14,275 bases of DNA. Source: Dehalococcoidales bacterium (GTDB lineage: Bacteria > Chloroflexota > Dehalococcoidia > Dehalococcoidales > Fen-1064). Below, in pieces: positions 13,120 to 14,275 of this stretch (the first letter of the stretch is position 1; each line of letters starts with the position of its first letter). Where the stretch lies: contig JAFGHZ010000086.1 in assembly GCA_016929875.1 (NCBI GenBank), positions 1-14,275 of the forward strand, given 5' to 3'. A model generated the notes under the pieces. That model was not told the DNA's origin and did no database searches. It worked only from the letters and a program-made list of their open reading frames with translations. Both the position numbers and the translations under genes were made by a program.

Positions 13120-14275
13120 ATGCGAATCACAAAATTATTCGGGAAAACACAACGGGAAATACCTGCCGAAGCTGACACTGCCAGCCACCAACTATTGCTT
13201 CGCACCGGTATGGTCAGCCAGCTTGCCGCAGGTATCTATTCTTATCTGCCTCTCGCCCTGCGCTCATTGAAAAAAATCGAGGAAATCGTCCGCGATGAAA
13301 TGAACAAAGCCGGCGGGCAGGAAATCACCATGCCCGTTCTCCAGCCGGTCGAACTATGGCAGAAATCCGGCAGAGATGAAGCAATGGGGAAAAACCTTTT
13401 TACACTGAACGACCGCCGGGAAAGAACGCTTGCTTTGGGACCCACACATGAGGAAGTCGTGACCGATTTAGCAGCACATTTTATCCAGAGCTACCGCGAC
13501 CTGCCGCTGATCCTCTACCAGATTCAAACCAAATTCCGCGATGAACCACGTCCACGTGGCGGCTTAATCAGAGTCCGTGAATTCACGATGAAAGACGCCT
13601 ACAGCTTCAATATCGATGATGCAGGAGTAGAAAAAAGTTACCAGAGTATGCTTCACGCTTACGAAAACATTTTTGTCCGTTGCGGTTTGAAGGCGATTCT
13701 GGTGGAAGCCGACAGTGGTGCCATCGGCGGTAAGTTCTCACACGAGTTCATGCTCCCCGCTGAAAATGGCGAGGATACCGTCATTTCCTGTCCGAAGTGC
13801 GGCTATGCAGCCAATGCCGAAAAAGCCGTTTTCAGCAAGGGCACTGTTAAAAGCGATAAACCTCTGCCTGTCGAAGAAATTGCAACACCCGGTATGAAAA
13901 CCATCGAAGAGCTAGCCGACTTCCTGAAAATACCCGCCAGTCAGACTTTAAAGGCCGTCTTTTATATCGCCGACGGCAAGTTTGTTTTTGTCGTGATTCG
14001 CGGCGATTTACCGGTCAACGAAATCAAGCTGAAAAATGCTCTGCACTGCCAGGATTTACGCCTGGCTACCGATGCCGAGGTCAAAGAGCAGGGAATTGTC
14101 GCCGGTTCCGCTTCTCCGGTCGGGCTTAAGGGCATTATGATAGTTACGGACGACTCCGTAACCTCCGGTACGAATTTCGTCGCCGGTGGCAATAAACCCG
14201 ACACCCATATTAAAAACGTTAATTATCCTCGTGATTTCAAAGCGAACGTCGTGACGGATATCGCACTGGCAAAAG
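13120..14275 (+). CDS. proS: Prolyl-tRNA synthetase, bacterial type with editing insertion, 3' partial
   Basis: The frame is open from ATG 13120 to the end of the window (385 complete codons, no stop), so the gene continues beyond. ProS charges tRNA-Pro. The N-terminus MRITKLFGKTQREIPAEADT is typical. Class II motif 1 covers GIYSYLPLALRSLKKIEEIV (38-57). LALGPTHEEVVTDL (104-117) and motif 2, KFRDEPRPRGGLIRVREFTM (138-157), follow. SCPKCGYAANAEKA (223-236) leads into the insertion (editing) domain that removes Ala-tRNA-Pro, with GMKTIEELADFL and KAVFYIADGKFVFVVIRGDL. Motif 3 and the anticodon domain would lie past the window. The ribosome binding site is weak: only an AAAGAAAG purine run about 15 bases upstream. 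It follows a repeat-rich gap and may have its own promoter. Confidence 0.95.
   Translation, partial: MRITKLFGKTQREIPAEADTASHQLLLRTGMVSQLAAGIYSYLPLALRSLKKIEEIVRDEMNKAGGQEITMPVLQPVELWQKSGRDEAMGKNLFTLNDRRERTLALGPTHEEVVTDLAAHFIQSYRDLPLILYQIQTKFRDEPRPRGGLIRVREFTMKDAYSFNIDDAGVEKSYQSMLHAYENIFVRCGLKAILVEADSGAIGGKFSHEFMLPAENGEDTVISCPKCGYAANAEKAVFSKGTVKSDKPLPVEEIATPGMKTIEELADFLKIPASQTLKAVFYIADGKFVFVVIRGDLPVNEIKLKNALHCQDLRLATDAEVKEQGIVAGSASPVGLKGIMIVTDDSVTSGTNFVAGGNKPDTHIKNVNYPRDFKANVVTDIALAK

Overview
The window looks like a bacterial chromosome fragment of moderate G+C, most likely from the Dehalococcoidia (Chloroflexota) or a close relative. This is inferred from three things: the order rpsB-tsf-pyrH-frr-uppS-cdsA-dxr-rseP-ispG-(orf)-proS, a short EF-Ts, and a single-domain NrpR-type (DUF128) regulator beside glutamate dehydrogenase. 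No rRNA, tRNA, CRISPR array, transposase or phage gene was seen.

Layout. (1) Positions 1-2376, plus strand: the 3' part of an NrpR-like 2-oxoglutarate-responsive repressor, then a hexameric-type glutamate dehydrogenase (gdhA) that ends at a strong intrinsic terminator. (2) Positions 2397-3896, minus strand: a 499-residue membrane protein of unknown function whose extracytoplasmic part holds three tandem repeats of about 84 residues. (3) Positions 3897-4053: a divergent promoter region with a 31-bp near-palindrome between two good sigma-70-type promoters. (4) Positions 4054-10491, plus strand: a tight operon for translation (S2, EF-Ts, ribosome recycling factor), UMP kinase, undecaprenyl diphosphate synthase, CDP-diglyceride synthase, DXP reductoisomerase and the site-2 protease RseP. 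Many junctions overlap or nearly touch. (5) Positions 10492-10895: a 404-bp gap with four perfect hairpins and a promoter for ispG. (6) Positions 10896-14275: ispG, an AT-rich two-TM protein of unknown function that overlaps the ispG end, a gap of palindromic repeats, and a prolyl-tRNA synthetase gene (proS) cut by the window end.

The genes work together as a growth operon: protein synthesis, UMP supply, and isoprenoid to lipid-carrier synthesis. Dxr and IspG are MEP-pathway enzymes feeding UppS, and CdsA starts phospholipid synthesis. The first two genes form a separate nitrogen/2-oxoglutarate unit.

The most unusual point is that two MEP-pathway genes seem to carry repeat DNA in frame inside their reading frames. 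ispG contains a palindrome with the same TGGATTC...GAATGACA ends as an intergenic repeat 1.6 kb downstream. dxr contains a three-copy ATTCCAA heptamer. I did not find a clear new multi-gene system. The best candidates for new biology are the triple-repeat membrane protein, the AT-rich ORF inserted before proS, and the repeat-derived peptide insertions.
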